In this document: positions 10,988 through 21,748 of the stretch, one piece after another
Numbering within the stretch: position 1 is the first letter of the stretch
Layout: every line of letters starts with the position of its first letter
Origin: Breviolum minutum Mf 1.05b.01
Lineage: Eukaryota; Sar; Dinophyceae; Suessiales; Symbiodiniaceae
NCBI GenBank assembly: GCA_000507305.1
Contig: DF239416.1
Location: forward strand, 99,569-163,568
DNA: 64,000 bases
Direction: 5' to 3'
Notes under the pieces: generated by a model
Databases searched by the model: none
Told to the model about the DNA's origin: nothing
The model's input: the letters and a program-made list of their open reading frames with translations, nothing else
Translations under genes and position numbers: made by a program

Positions 10988-11026
10988 GCGGAGTTGGAAA
11001 GCCTGGAAAGAGTTGGGGAACCTCGG
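10988..11026 (+). CDS. Short coiled-coil exon
   Basis: GATCCAG is followed by AELESLERVGEPR, 13 codons in phase 0, ending CGG|GTGCTT. Regular leucine spacing and acidic residues match the other exons. Confidence 0.65.
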
Positions 11027-11627
11027 GTGCTTCACCGTTGGTTTCCATAGGTTGAGTCCATTGGACCTGGGAGAATTCAGAGATGTGAATATGTACCAAA
11101 CATGTTTTTTTGATGTTTTTTCATATATATTCTTTAACTTGACGAATGATGATAAGGTGCCATGTTTTGAGAAAGTATCATTTATGTGACCAAAAAAACA
11201 GGAAAACGCAAAAAAAAAAGATCGGACTCAAATTGACCAATGGCCTGAGACCCTGTGGACTCAATCCACACGGTTCCATCCACAAAAAAAGGGAAGCATT
11301 GCTGATTTTAAAGGGTGAAAAAGATTCGCCACTTTTGCTGAATGTTGCAGCTGTGAAAAATGCTCAAGTTTGCTTTTCGCATGGCAGTTTTTTGGTTTGC
11401 ATGGTTGTTTTTTTTCTTCAGCGACTCTTTGAGTGTGTTTCTGTTGGCTAGTACCTTCTGCACAAGAAAGCAATTGACCTTTACCCGACCTTATTATTTC
11501 TTTGTACCCATGGTTCTTTGCTAACAAAACCTTCCGGAAATGTTGCGGAAAAGCTCCCAATGAGTGTTGTTTCCGTCATTTCTCCACATGTAAATCGGAG
11601 GAAAAAAGTTGTGAAAAAAAGAACAAA

Positions 11628-11740
11628 CTAGAAGGCGGTTTCAAATATGTTTTAAATTTTCAGCCCAACAATTGGGAGAAATGATCCAGTTTGACTAATG
11701 ACTAATATTTCTGAATTGGCTTGGTTCAACCACCAACTAG
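11628..11740. mobile_element. Foldback element, family B (copy 1, diverged)
   Basis: The element runs from CTAGAAGGCGGTTTCAAATA to CTTGGTTCAACCACCAACTAG. The family consensus is CTAGGTGGTGGTTTCAAATA ... GATGGGTTGAAACCACCAACTAG. It is flanked by ACAAA on both sides. Confidence 0.75.
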
Positions 11741-11813
11741 ACAAACGATTGGTTCCTTACTCTGGTGACCTCGACGCTCCCAAAGCTTGGAGCGAAGCTT
11801 GGAGTTTTCCGCA

Positions 11814-11905
11814 GCGGTTTCGCTTCCTCGAGCCATGGCGGATGCTGCGGATGCCGCGGGATCGGGAGCTGGAAGACACTCGGTTGGATCCCTTGGAAGA
11901 TTGGG
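11814..11905 (+). CDS. GC-rich candidate exon, frame unresolved
   Basis: Just 73 bp after a family B element lies a GC-rich island. One frame gives FLEPWRMLRMPRDRELEDTR, charged and helix-like. Another gives AMADAADAAGSGAGRHSVGS, alanine/glycine-rich. The charged frame fits the neighbours better; TTTTCCGCAG is the likely acceptor. Confidence 0.5.
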
Positions 11906-12268
11906 GTGACCCATCAGATGTTGAAAAAAGCCTTTTGGGATGGGATTTGAACCCTTTGGGGATTGGATTTATATAAATCGTTAGATGTTCATGGATGTTT
12001 ACCAACATCAACTGGTTACAGCAACGCAAACAGGTCATAGTTTGCTTGCGGGGTTTTTAGCATTGCCACAAGTGCGATGTGTTTGTCAATGAGTGTCCAT
12101 ATGTGGATGGCGCACTCTTTTACAGGACCAATTACAATTGCTGTACTACTACTCGCTATACTGCTGAGGGACATGTGTCAATGGATGGATGTTTCACTCC
12201 CTCCATTACATGTTACCCTTCCTCCCATAGTCGTGGAAGCAAAAACTGGGTGTATCTCCAATAGTAGT

Positions 12269-12373
12269 TACCCTCCGGTAAACTAACATAGCCATGGAAA
12301 ATCCCGATTTTTCCTGGTAAATACCATCAAAATGGTGGGTTTTCCATGGCTATGTTAGTTTACCGGAGGGTAC
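12269..12373. mobile_element. Near-perfect 105-bp hairpin element
   Basis: TACCCTCCGGTAAACTAACA begins a ~33-bp arm repeated in perfect inverted order at the other end, finishing TGTTAGTTTACCGGAGGGTA. Only about 35 bp separate the arms. The TACCCTCC tips and TAAACTAACA segment are shared with family C elements, and TA flanks both sides. The perfection of the arms suggests a recent copy. Confidence 0.9.
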
Positions 12374-12885
12374 CTGGAAAACATCGGAAAGTTCCATATA
12401 TGTTTTTGGCAACTTGTGGCTGGTTTGGACGGAGACATGTACCTTCCATGGATCAATTGAAACATCCACTCCCTGCGTTGGATGTTTCAGTTCCTCCCAT
12501 TGTCATGGAAGTGAAAAATAGACCCTGGAAAATGAACGGCTGGAACCTGAAAATCACCTGTTTGAAAAGGGAAATCATCTTCCAAACCTTCATTTTTGGG
12601 TTCCTGTTTTCATTTTTGGGTTCCATGTTAATTTTCAGGGGTGCAGGTCCCATAGTCAAATCTACCCATTTTCCACTGAACCATGATTCTGAGAGGAAGA
12701 GTATGCTGTTATGGGACAAAAAAGTACCTTTGAAGTTGATTTTCCTATTGCTTTATGATGCTTTGGGTACGAATAGCCTACTCACTGCCAGTCAATGATT
12801 TTAGATCATTTTAGATATGTTTAGATCACTTTAGAAGGAGTCCTAGTAGGAATCCCTCATTGACTTTCACTTTTCACTGTTGTAG

Positions 12886-12985
12886 ACGGTAGATCCGAGT
12901 GATGCTCCAAAAACCTTGTGGTTCAGGCTTAACCTATGAACTCTTTCATCGAGACATTCCTGCAGGCAGGAAACGTCATGAGTGG
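12886..12985 (+). CDS. Candidate exon next to a family A element
   Basis: CACTGTTGTAG precedes two open readings: TVDPSDAPKTLWFR, ending TTCAG|GCTTAA, and GLTYELFHRDIPAGRKRHE, running to CATGAG. Both look protein-like. A family A element starts six bases past the second reading, so an intron may begin in or near that element. Confidence 0.4.
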
Positions 12986-12990
12986 TTACC

Positions 12991-13100
12991 AATACTGTTG
13001 ATGGAAGAAATTCCAAACAACCACTTGGCGTGTATAAAACTCAAAAATAATGGCATATTTATCATATCAACTGGTGCAGGATGTCTTCCATCAACAGTAT
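12991..13100. mobile_element. Foldback element, family A (copy 5)
   Basis: It starts AATACTGTTGATGGAAGAAA and ends TCTTCCATCAACAGTAT, with interior CCACTTGGCGTGTATAAAAC. TA flanks both tips. Confidence 0.9.
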
Positions 13101-13365
13101 CACCCACGGAAAAGGATGTAAAAGGAAGTTTTCACGTGCAACAATCATAATCAATGATTTTTTCACGACGCATTTGAACTGTTAATTACAAGTCGAGCCA
13201 TTGAAAACCTCCCGAATTGTAGTTGAGGAAAACACCAGAAATACTGATATCCAGACATATCCAGAAAGTTGTGGCATCATGTCCCATCATCTCCCATTTT
13301 GGTGAACCTGGGCATTTGTTTAGGTTTTTGTTTGCCGTTTCGCATTTGATTTTTGTCTCGTGCAG

Positions 13366-13447
13366 GGCAGCCCTTGGAAGAGGTGTTTTTCGAGCAACTG
13401 CATCCGAAACTGCGAGATGTGTTTGCCGCTCGTCACTCAAGAATCTG
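13366..13447 (+). CDS. Candidate globular-domain exon
   Basis: The acceptor TTTGTCTCGTGCAG has a good pyrimidine tract. After two leading bases the frame reads QPLEEVFFEQLHPKLRDVFA and then ARHSRIW, ending ATCTG|GTGGGC. Aromatic and hydrophobic residues are mixed with charges, unlike the pure coiled-coil exons. The entry phase is 1, unlike most exons after 39 kb. Family not recognised. Confidence 0.65.
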
Positions 13448-13627
13448 GTGGGCAGCAAAAAAAGGATCCAACCAATGAGAAGGTAGTTTCTTGTTGGGCC
13501 GGACTACTAGACCACTAGCAAAATTGCAGAAGATATCAGATGGAGCCATGATTGTGAGATGATGAAAAATGAAGAGTGCGTGACTTTAAGCGAAATAATT
13601 CTCAAAGGTTTACCTACACTGGGTAAA

Positions 13628-13788
13628 CTGACATAGCACTAATAGAAAATGAAGCATTTGAAGATGTATTTGATATTGAAAATAAGGATTCCTGTTCCAG
13701 TGGTGAGTATACCAAGGGGTATCCAATGTCGTCGTTGATGCCACTGGGGTCATCCGAAGACGAATTTGCATTTGGATCCGGGCCATAA
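13628..13788 (+). pseudogene. Acidic open fragment, possible transposon remnant
   Basis: An ATG-less frame stays open to TAA and includes NEAFEDVFDIENKDSCSSGE and later LGSSEDEFAFGSGP. Codon use is AT-rich and unlike the GC-biased exons nearby. A second frame (13891-14075) reads SPVTSRMSELDFLRRYLGYL. Together they could be a broken mobile-element ORF. This rests only on appearance. Confidence 0.3.
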
Positions 13789-14311
13789 TGAACTCAAGAA
13801 AACGACCTCTTCGGGAAGAAATGATGGCATTAATGTGGCATTTAGTTTTCCAATCCTCCCAAAATGGATCAAAATGGCCTCTATAAATAGGTTGGCGAGC
13901 CAGAAAAAAATCCGCCCAGATCTATGCAATCTCGCATCTAAACCGCAGCCCTGTGACCAGCAGAATGTCGGAGCTCGACTTCCTAAGGCGTTATCTTGGA
14001 TATCTTGAAGGATGCATATGTTCAAAGAAGCAACATCCTAGGATACCCCCCCATGTCACCTGAAAAGTGACCATTTCAAAGGGAAAGGTCATCTTCCAAC
14101 CAGCCATTTTTCAGGGGAGAACTGTTAGTTTTCGGCGGAGTGTCGGCCCTTTTGTCTTATGCCGCGAATCTTATCCTGGTACCCTAAACAACCATTTTTT
14201 AATGGATGTTTGGTAAAACAACCATTTTTATATGTAATGATTTGGTTCATCATCCAATTGAAACAACCATAAAAAAAAACTGGTTTGTTTGGAGTTTCCA
14301 GGATAATATAT

Positions 14312-14420
14312 GGGTGTTTCCGAAAATAGTGGGTTTTACCCCCAAATCATCCATTTTAATAGGGATTGCCATTACAAATCATCCATTTTGGGGGTTTTCC
14401 CCCTATTTTTGGTAACACCC
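14312..14420. mobile_element. Foldback element, family E (copy 2) with ATAT duplication
   Basis: The tips are GGGTGTTTCCGAAAATAGTG and CCCTATTTTTGGTAACACCC. ATAT occurs immediately outside both ends (14308-14311 and 14421-14424), a likely 4-bp target-site duplication. Confidence 0.9.
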
Positions 14421-14439
14421 ATATTATGCATCCCCTTCT

Positions 14440-14562
14440 TTTTTGTCGCTGCTGCGAACAAAAACCGCCCTAAGAAAACCTCGCCAATGCTGAAAAATCT
14501 CTGGGAGCACGAAGTGAAAAGTGCCACTGACGGCTTGTCGCTCGGTGGAATTTGGAGCTTGG
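14440..14562 (+). CDS. Candidate exon
   Basis: Downstream of a family E element and a C/T-rich stretch (CCCCTTCTTTTTTGTCGC), the frame reads KKTSPMLKNLWEHEVKSATD and then GLSLGGIWSL, ending AGCTTG|GTGGGT. No AG|G acceptor is clear. The minus strand is also open here, so this is moderate at best. Confidence 0.4.
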
Positions 14563-15097
14563 TGGGTTTTTTTTTCGGGGGAAAAAATTCGTATGGGGCC
14601 GAAAATGGCCCAATGCCACGTTTCCCCCCAAAAAAAAATACATGGTTGAAACGGTTGAACCTCTTAAGGGCCGGCTATATATTTCCTGGAAGAAAACGTG
14701 GCATTTGGGGGTGGGACCCCCATAGGACTTCAAATTGATGGCTTAGTCCAACATAGCACAACCTCTGTCAGGCTGGTTTCTGATCCGTCAGAGGCCATAT
14801 TTGGATGCAACTCAGAACTGCTGACATGTTGTCACTTAGCTCCTCATAGATAGGGTTATAGGGTTACAACCCTTCATGTTGGAAATGGTTGGGTAACCCG
14901 AAAATAACCCTGGACCTATGTGCAGGTGAGGTTGTATGGGATAATCCAAGCGCAGTATGAAAGGAGCCATGAATGAGCCCTGACAAGTAGATTCGGAAGT
15001 GAAACTATGGACCAGATGATCCATGCATAGTGGTCTACTTACCATTGATGGTTCTATACTGCACGCTTCATATTCGCCATTTGCATCCATTTGCCAG

Positions 15098-15159
15098 TTG
15101 ACAAAAGGGTGAAAATAGCGCAACCATCTCTTGAAAAACTGGATGATCTTCCCGCCAAG
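15098..15159 (+). CDS. Candidate exon
   Basis: CATTTGCCAG is followed, after two bases, by DKRVKIAQPSLEKLDDLPAK. The helix-like pattern and phase 1 entry match the exon at 13366. The donor is unclear. Confidence 0.4.
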
Positions 15160-15654
15160 TACATGTTATTGTTGTTCACTGATCAAGACTGGGTACCAAC
15201 TTGGTTGGTTCTAATTACATTTGGATACGCTAAAGGTGAGGGACGGGAAGAGGCGAAAAGTGTTTTTTTTGATTTTTAGAAGTGTTTTTTCCACACAACA
15301 AAATTGCCCAGAAACTGCCTGTCCAATTCTTGGGAACACCCGCCAAAGAGATTTCTACAAAAAAAAATCTCCCTCCCAAATATACAAAGTACGAAAAATA
15401 AATTGCTTGGGTTTACTCACCTGAAAACGAACGAATTCGTCCCCTGGAAAATCAACGGTTTTTTCAAGATGTATTTCCCTACTGAAATCGTCCTCCACGT
15501 CCGACGACACGAGGACCACCAACGACTTGAAGAAGTTAGATCCGTTCCTCGGAGATGGAAATGTCTTGTGGAAGTTTTCCAAAAAAGGATATCCAAACGG
15601 TCGTTTATTTTTGAGGGAACTGGGAGCTTTGTGGTTTAAAGAAACATGCATCAT

Positions 15655-15785
15655 GTACTGTATATATGATTTATTTGTACTGTATATATATATGGTATAT
15701 TTATGTATATATTGAATATATATATATATATATACTTATTTATTTATCATATATATTTATACATATCATATGTATATATGACATG
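15655..15785. repeat. AT microsatellite and low-complexity tract
   Basis: Runs of TATATA and TATTTA; no coding content. From here to the element at 17459 (about 1.7 kb) I see nothing beyond weak repeat fragments. Confidence 0.85.
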
Positions 15786-17417
15786 TAAAAAAGGGAAAAA
15801 GTTAATGCCATTTGCGATGGTATTGCGTCATTTACCAATTACCGTCATTTACCATCATTTACCAGACCTCACCAGTGAGTCATGAAAGGGGAGACTGCGA
15901 TTTTGAGCCAGCGCTTGGGATGACGGGGGTATCAGGTAGATAAGTAAGCGTTGGTTTCGTTAGAATGTTGTGCATGATGTTTTTTGATCTATACTATATC
16001 TATACTCGTTTTGTTGCTGCATTCGTTTTGTTTGGTCATTCCCCTTTGACTAACAGTGAGTGACACACTAGGGTTGTTTTACAATTGTAGGACTGTAGTA
16101 GGGTGACCGATTGGAAAAAGGCACGTTCCTAGGTATGTTTTGTTTGCATGTTTGTTTTGGGTGCTGTAGGGGTTCCTGTTCATCCTCACTTTCCCTGGTA
16201 CTGCGCACGGAGCATCGCCGTGATGTTTCATTGTGCTGTATACTTTGGGTGTGGCAGTAGGGCCAGTAACAGTCCTAAACCTTCAATTCTTACTGGGAGG
16301 GGGAACATCCGAAATTATATCCTGCTGTAAATTGGGCATGTGATTGATTGGACATTTCCACATATCTCCAAGAAATCTCCAACGAACTGACCCACAACAA
16401 ACGGAGCCGGAAAAAACCTGAGTATCTAATAGCTCGATCGCAAGGTGCTGAACGGGGTCCGTTGGGATTCGGTCCCATTCAATTTTTGATGGAATATCAC
16501 AAGTTAACCATCGAATATCGCAAGTTAACCATCAACCATCCAACCGTTTTTAGCATATATAACCCCAGGCATCCAAAATCAAGGGACAATTGGATGTACC
16601 CCTAACAGTGTACCATGGTATTTATTGTGTTCTCTGGGGATTCTTGGTGATTATAACCCATAAATACCCACTATATATAGAGCTTATATAGGGATTTCCC
16701 ATAGGGGTACGTAGGTAGGGGTACATACAACTATCCCCTGACAAAATTGTCAACGTTGTCCTTGATTGATGTGCTGACCCAAAGTGCTGGAAGCTGCTCC
16801 AAGCAATGTTTGTAATGTCTAGACTGGGCATTGTAAAACGGTGCCACACCCATCTATTTGATTCTGTTTAAATATGGAAACGCTAAGGGAAGCCTCCTAA
16901 GAATGCAATTTTGATCATTGAGAGGTTGGTGAAATGCAGAATCATTTTTTTCCTGGAACTGGTGAAGTAACTCTTCCTTAAAGGCATCATTTTGGAGTAA
17001 AAAGCTGTCAGAATAATGAAAGAACGATTTTATTCAAGATTGGTTTGGACTTCAATGGATTGGATAGGCCCACAGGACGATTAGCCTTTGGCAGAGCATA
17101 TGGTATAAAAACATACAGAAAAAAAACGAACTTTGATCATTGATTTTTGATGATTTGGAGATATGATAGACCTACGGAACGGTTTTTTGTTTGGCGGCCT
17201 CATACAAATTGCGGTAATGCTGCCGTTTTCAAGAACCAACAGATGTTGACACCCACTCATTTGTATGTGTGAATGTTTGTGTCCATATTGATGGCTTCAT
17301 TCCTGGAGTAGATAGACTTCGGACTTGACCTATTCCTCCAATTTTGAAACTAACATTTCAACAAAATTATCAAACAAAAAGGAGGTATGACAAAAAGTTT
17401 ATCAAACAAAAAAAATC

Positions 17418-17437
17418 CTCCGTCCTTTAGGACGGAG
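17418..17437. other. Perfect 8-bp stem hairpin
   Basis: CTCCGTCC TTTA GGACGGAG is a perfect stem with a 4-base loop, embedded in an A-rich intronic stretch. Its role is unknown; it may be a fragment of another foldback family. Confidence 0.6.
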
Positions 17438-17458
17438 AAAAGGAAAAACCTTCGCATG

Positions 17459-17572
17459 ATACGGTTGATGGAAGAAATCCTGCACCACCTGGGATGTATA
17501 AAACCCGTGTAAATGATGGGACAAACTACCTTTCCCTCAACTGGTTAGCCAGATTTCTTCCATCAACCGTAT
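17459..17572. mobile_element. Foldback element, family A (copy 6)
   Basis: It begins ATACGGTTGATGGAAGAAAT and ends GATTTCTTCCATCAACCGTAT. Both tips carry the matching compensated change (CGG/CCG), so the arms pair perfectly there. Confidence 0.9.
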
Positions 17573-17620
17573 GTCCGGTATGAAAATTTTGGCATTTGGG
17601 ATTTCTTTTTTGGGCTTTCC

Positions 17621-17700
17621 GTGGAACTTATGCCGCCTTTGAGGGATCAACTACACAACTTGATGGAGGCGCAGTTCCTCGGTCGAAAAATGAATGAGAT
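17621..17700 (+). CDS. Candidate helical exon
   Basis: The frame reads MPPLRDQLHNLMEAQFLGRK, helix-like and leucine-spaced. A donor at ATGGAG|GCGCAG (GC) would end it near 17668. The acceptor is unclear, possibly TTTGAG|G at 17643. A family B element follows 42 bp downstream. Confidence 0.45.
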
Positions 17701-17742
17701 GATGGACCCCCAAAAAAGATCAAAAAAGGGGACGAAAAATTA

Positions 17743-17844
17743 CTGGGTGGTGGTTTCACATATTTTTTATGTTCAGCCCTACCTGGCGAAAGGATGCAAT
17801 TTGACTAACTAATATTTTTCAGATGGGTTGAAACCACCAACTAG
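17743..17844. mobile_element. Foldback element, family B (copy 2)
   Basis: It runs CTGGGTGGTGGTTTCACATA ... TTTTTCAGATGGGTTGAAAC and ends CACCAACTAG. It matches the family over its full length. Confidence 0.9.
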
Positions 17845-18095
17845 AATAAGTACGCCCTTCGTAACTTTCTTTTTGGGTTAATTTGTTACGCTTCGGAGCG
17901 TCAGCCGGCCAACTATATCCGGAGTTGCACGTTGTACGGGGAATATTTATGTACATGCGCACGTGGTATAGACATGATATATACATACATTCATATTCAT
18001 ATTCATATACATTTGGACTTGTTGGCTAGTAATGTACATATATAGACTATGTAGTATGTGTGTACAAACCAGTTCTGTTGGCATTCCTCTCTCAG

Positions 18096-18164
18096 AGCTT
18101 CGAATTTGAAAAGCTAAGGAAAGATGTGGACCAACGACTACAAGAAGTGAATAAACTGGTGGAG
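18096..18164 (+). CDS. Coiled-coil exon
   Basis: CATTCCTCTCTCAG precedes SFEFEKLRKDVDQRLQEVNK and then LVE, 23 codons in phase 0, ending GTGGAG|GCCGGA (GC donor). The frame stays open to about 18190. The heptad pattern (L, V, L, V, L) is very clear. The acceptor is AG|A, an exception to the usual AG|G. Confidence 0.75.
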
Positions 18165-18423
18165 GCCGGAGTGTCCGGGGAAAGGGACAGGGTTTTTTCG
18201 GAATGCCTTTTGCCTCATGGACTCAGTGGGTGTAAGTGTCCTTTTTGCCCCTTCACCTTGAGAGGCGACTTTTTAACGAAAATTCACCGGTGTTCATGAA
18301 GTAAAACTTCTTGTATTGGGACTTTGCTCAACCTTAGTTCTGAGAAGCTCATCATCAGGTCTGTCCATCATGCAATGTTCATTCTGCACCCACTTGTGTT
18401 GTGTATACACACCGAAGGTATTT

Positions 18424-18462
18424 GGGATCCATCCATCCATCCATCCACCCATCCATCAAAGT
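18424..18462. repeat. ATCC microsatellite
   Basis: Tandem CATC/ATCC run; non-coding. Confidence 0.85.
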
Positions 18463-18738
18463 GGTGCAATTTTGGCCATCCCATTTTCAGAAATCCATGG
18501 AGATTTCTCAGCTTGGTAGAAACATTATCATTTGCCCTTATACACCATTAATTTATATAAAGATATATATGTTGTACATATGTATTTTGAATTATTTTGA
18601 TATATATATATATACATGAATTCTTTAAGGTTCAGCAAAATATGCAAAATAGAATGATGCAATTTAAATACGTATTATTTAATTCAGGGATTTTTCCGAT
18701 TTTTTCAAATGTCAAAAAGAAAACATCGGAGATCCAAG

Positions 18739-18792
18739 GATCATGGAGATGCAGTCGACCAGTTGAAGAACCTTTTCGCTGGAACACACGAG
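18739..18792 (+). CDS. Helical exon, 18 codons
   Basis: GAGATCCAAG is followed by DHGDAVDQLKNLFAGTHE and GAG|GCTGTT. It is phase 0 at both ends with a GC donor. The same frame is open upstream as MSKRKHRRSK, so an earlier acceptor is possible. Confidence 0.65.
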
Positions 18793-18966
18793 GCTGTTGC
18801 TGGACCTCCAGGCGTTTGGTGAAAAGATGGGAAGAACCATGGGATGAACATGGGCTAGAAAAGCCCGATTGATTGCCAATTGAAATCTGGATTTTGTCTA
18901 CGATTTCCACCATGACATGAATTGATGTTGAAGAAATCTTAAGTGAGAAAGTTACGAGTATGCTAA

Positions 18967-19233
18967 GTAATTCGCACTTACACTTCTCCCGTTTTTGTTG
19001 ATCCCTCGCATCCGGATGACATTGGCTTAATCACTGGTCTATCACCCAGGCTGTTCTCCACTGATTTTATTTTGCCCCAAGTTGGCAAGAGTCCACTCCA
19101 AAACATTTCAAGTCGTTTCTGGTGTGGGTCTAGTGATCTCGAATACTTATTTTATAGCAAATCATGCTTATATTTAAGCCTAGAGCGTACGGTTTTCGCT
19201 AAACAGATTCCACCATGTGTTGTTGCACTTTAA
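18967..19233 (+). CDS. Open frame without ATG, possible exon
   Basis: An 88-codon frame lacks a start and includes SPVFVDPSHPDDIGLITGLS, ending in TAA. The composition looks protein-like, but open frames of this length arise by chance here and no splice sites are convincing. Confidence 0.3.
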   Translation, partial: VIRTYTSPVFVDPSHPDDIGLITGLSPRLFSTDFILPQVGKSPLQNISSRFWCGSSDLEYLFYSKSCLYLSLERTVFAKQIPPCVVAL

Positions 19234-19441
19234 TCAACCCAAAGCTTTGCAATCAGAGTGATTGTGGGTGATATGCACACGTTTTACAGGGAGAATAATG
19301 ATGGAACAAACCCACAAACACCCTTATGTGGAAACTACCCAGTTATGTGGAAATACCCGATCAGTTTAGGCTATATAGGTGATATGAACATCACAAGTCA
19401 CTGATCCTGATGACCTACCTGCTGGATTCATTCTTTCGCAG

Positions 19442-19505
19442 GTTTCGTCGGTCTCATCGGACCTTTCTCGGTTCCCTTCACGAGACGACAACTTCGAGCT
19501 CAAAG
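19442..19505 (+). CDS. Candidate exon
   Basis: CATTCTTTCGCAG precedes VSSVSSDLSRFPSRDDNFEL and then KGFDFG. The acceptor is strong and AG|G. The end is uncertain: CTCAAAG|GCTTTG (GC donor, 19505), or TTTTGG|GTGCTT at 19518. The serine/aspartate-rich content suggests a linker rather than coiled coil. Confidence 0.6.
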
Positions 19506-20045
19506 GCTTTGATTTTGGGTGCTTTTTCGCAGACGGCAGACGTTGATTGGTGGTTTTCCTTCAATAATATGTTGAGAAATGTTGAGAATTTTTTTGGAGA
19601 ATCCTCCCGCAAAATGACCAAACAATTCATGTTGGTAAATTGGGTAAATTGCAGTGAGATGCATCATTGGATTGCAGCTGTTTTTTAACTATGTTCCTTG
19701 AGCCCCTCAAAAGGAGTTGTTTTCCAAACTTGCACATGTTTTGTCAGATTTGTGGCTCAAACCCTCCTCCCATATATACCAAGTAACTGCTTAGGAACAA
19801 ACATGGTCTATTTCTAGATTTCTACACGTTCCTGCGATTGAAACGATGAAAACAATCATGGGTTTTCCTACTAAAAATGATCATTTTGGGATGTTTTCGG
19901 GGTACCACCACTTAAGGAAACACCCATATACTGTATTTCAAATGGGTGGAGAAAACCCCCGTCAAGTTGGAATGGACTTAAGATGTTGGTTTTGGGAACG
20001 GAAACCGCCCCGGCCCAAAACAAAATGTCTTCTATTCAGGTTGAT

Positions 20046-20132
20046 TACCCTCCCTGAAACTAACAGTTCGCCCCTACAAATGGATGGTTGGAATACGATT
20101 TTCCTATTTTCAGGGGGAACTGTAGTTTCAGG
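20046..20132. mobile_element. Foldback element, family C (copy 1)
   Basis: It begins TACCCTCCCTGAAACTAACA and continues GTTCGCCCCTACAAATGGAT, ending in CAGGGGGAACTGTAGTTTCAGG. The arms are inverted copies with some mismatches. Confidence 0.8.
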
Positions 20133-21023
20133 TTGATTAATTTTCGAGCAAATCAATGATAGATTGGCAGTATGGCATGTATGATAACCTGGATTGATCC
20201 GGTCATTTTTGACGTCCCTCCCACTCAACGGGTAGGGAAATGATGAGAAAATGTAGCCCATGACCACATTGAAGATGGAAGGTGAAAATTTGCGAAATGG
20301 AGAGGGAAGTAATTGAAGACCTTTTTTGTTCCACCTGGTAGCAGTTTCGGAAAAATGGATCTATGAGCTTTGATTTTTGAGACGCAGTACTGTTTGTCAC
20401 CACAACCCCCGCCTTTTCCTTGCAGGCAATGTGCTGCTTTCTTGTGATCCGCCGATGAAAACGGTCCCACCAAAGATGTGGACTCCTGTTTGGATGACTT
20501 GCGATGCGATTGTCTGGTTTGATTGTCTACCTGGATATCCATTCTGCAATTTTTCAAGCGGCACCTTCAATAGATGAGCCACGAAGAAATAACTCCAACT
20601 GTCCATTTCACTGGCTGTTCAATAGGGATCCGTATGATGGTTTATTGTAATCCCATATATAAATGGACAGGATTTCGGCCCCTATATACCCAAAACAAAA
20701 GGGGTAGCACCCCTTTTTTCATTGCTCAGATAGATTTGTGCATCTGGCAAACCTGGTGAGCTACCTATCAACTGCAGGATTTCAGTGGTGAATAGGGACA
20801 GTTTCAAATGCCAGAGGTGCAAATACATTGATGGTTTGAATAGATTGAAAAGTAGAAACCATTTTGCATGTTTTATACACGTTACATCAATATACTGTAA
20901 ATTAATATACTATGAATATATGGATATTACTACTTACTGGTGATTTGATATCTTCATATATACACACACCGCATTTAGAAATTTGTGATTTGTCTAGGAC
21001 GACTTGACATGGTTGATATCCAG

Positions 21024-21130
21024 GTAGAGCAAGTTCGGGTGCGGCAGCGATGGCCGACTGCGTGGAAAAAACAAAACCGGACGGTGCAACGTTTCGGACT
21101 GCTGGGATGGCGAAGGCCTCAAATTTCTGG
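21024..21130 (+). CDS. GC-rich candidate exon, two plausible frames
   Basis: GATATCCAG is followed by either VEQVRVRQRWPTAWKKQNRT (phase 0) or SSGAAAMADCVEKTKPDGAT (phase 1), both open past 21120. TTTCTG|GTACCC could be the donor. The island is visibly GC-richer than the adjacent intron, so coding is likely even though the frame is not resolved. Confidence 0.6.
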
Positions 21131-21568
21131 TACCCCAAAACCATTTGGGTCCTATTAAAATAGGTACACCAAGTGCCTTTTTGCAAGTGTTTTTGGGAAA
21201 ATCCATCCACTTTTGGATGATAAATGAAGGGATGAGTCATAATTAAGCATCAGCAACAGTTTCCTTTTCATAAGGTCAGCAAGATTTTGCAGAAAACTGA
21301 AAATGGAAGAAGTTTTCACACATTTGCCTGCAGGAGTGTCTTTCGTTTTGGGGTGGCATTTCAGGCTTTTGGGGATCCAGTATGTTACAAGTCTTGGAAA
21401 CTTGGTGCCCAATGGTAGTGCATAAGCAGCTAGCAAGTTGGGGAATAAGTTAATAAAAGAACCTATTTCGGGGTCAACCAACTTACAGGGATTAGTTCTA
21501 GTTATACCCCAACTTACTACTCACTACCCCCCCCTCCCCCCCGCGAAATCTAGCAAAAGATACCAAAA

Positions 21569-21748
21569 ATGATGGGTTTTATTACGACGTATCTCCGGTT
21601 TCAAATATGGCGTCATCTTCGGGGAAACATAGCCGTTCGTTTTCGGGTGTGTAACTGCCATTTCGAACATCTGCTGGAAGCCAAGGTGCCGAAATCAGGC
21701 CATGTTGCGCCGGACCTCGGACAGGCTGGGGAAGATGTTCAGATGTAA
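21569..21748 (+). CDS. 59-codon ORF overlapped by an equally good minus-strand frame
   Basis: The plus frame begins MMGFITTYLRFQIWRHLRGN and ends HVAPDLGQAGEDVQM and TAA. On the opposite strand 21582-21767 encodes 61 residues including SYTPENERLCFPEDDAIFET. Both have good codon composition. At most one is real, and I cannot choose. Confidence 0.35.
   Translation: MMGFITTYLRFQIWRHLRGNIAVRFRVCNCHFEHLLEAKVPKSGHVAPDLGQAGEDVQM

Noticed and set aside
14206..14415. 69-codon frame
   Set aside because: Mostly inside the family E foldback element.
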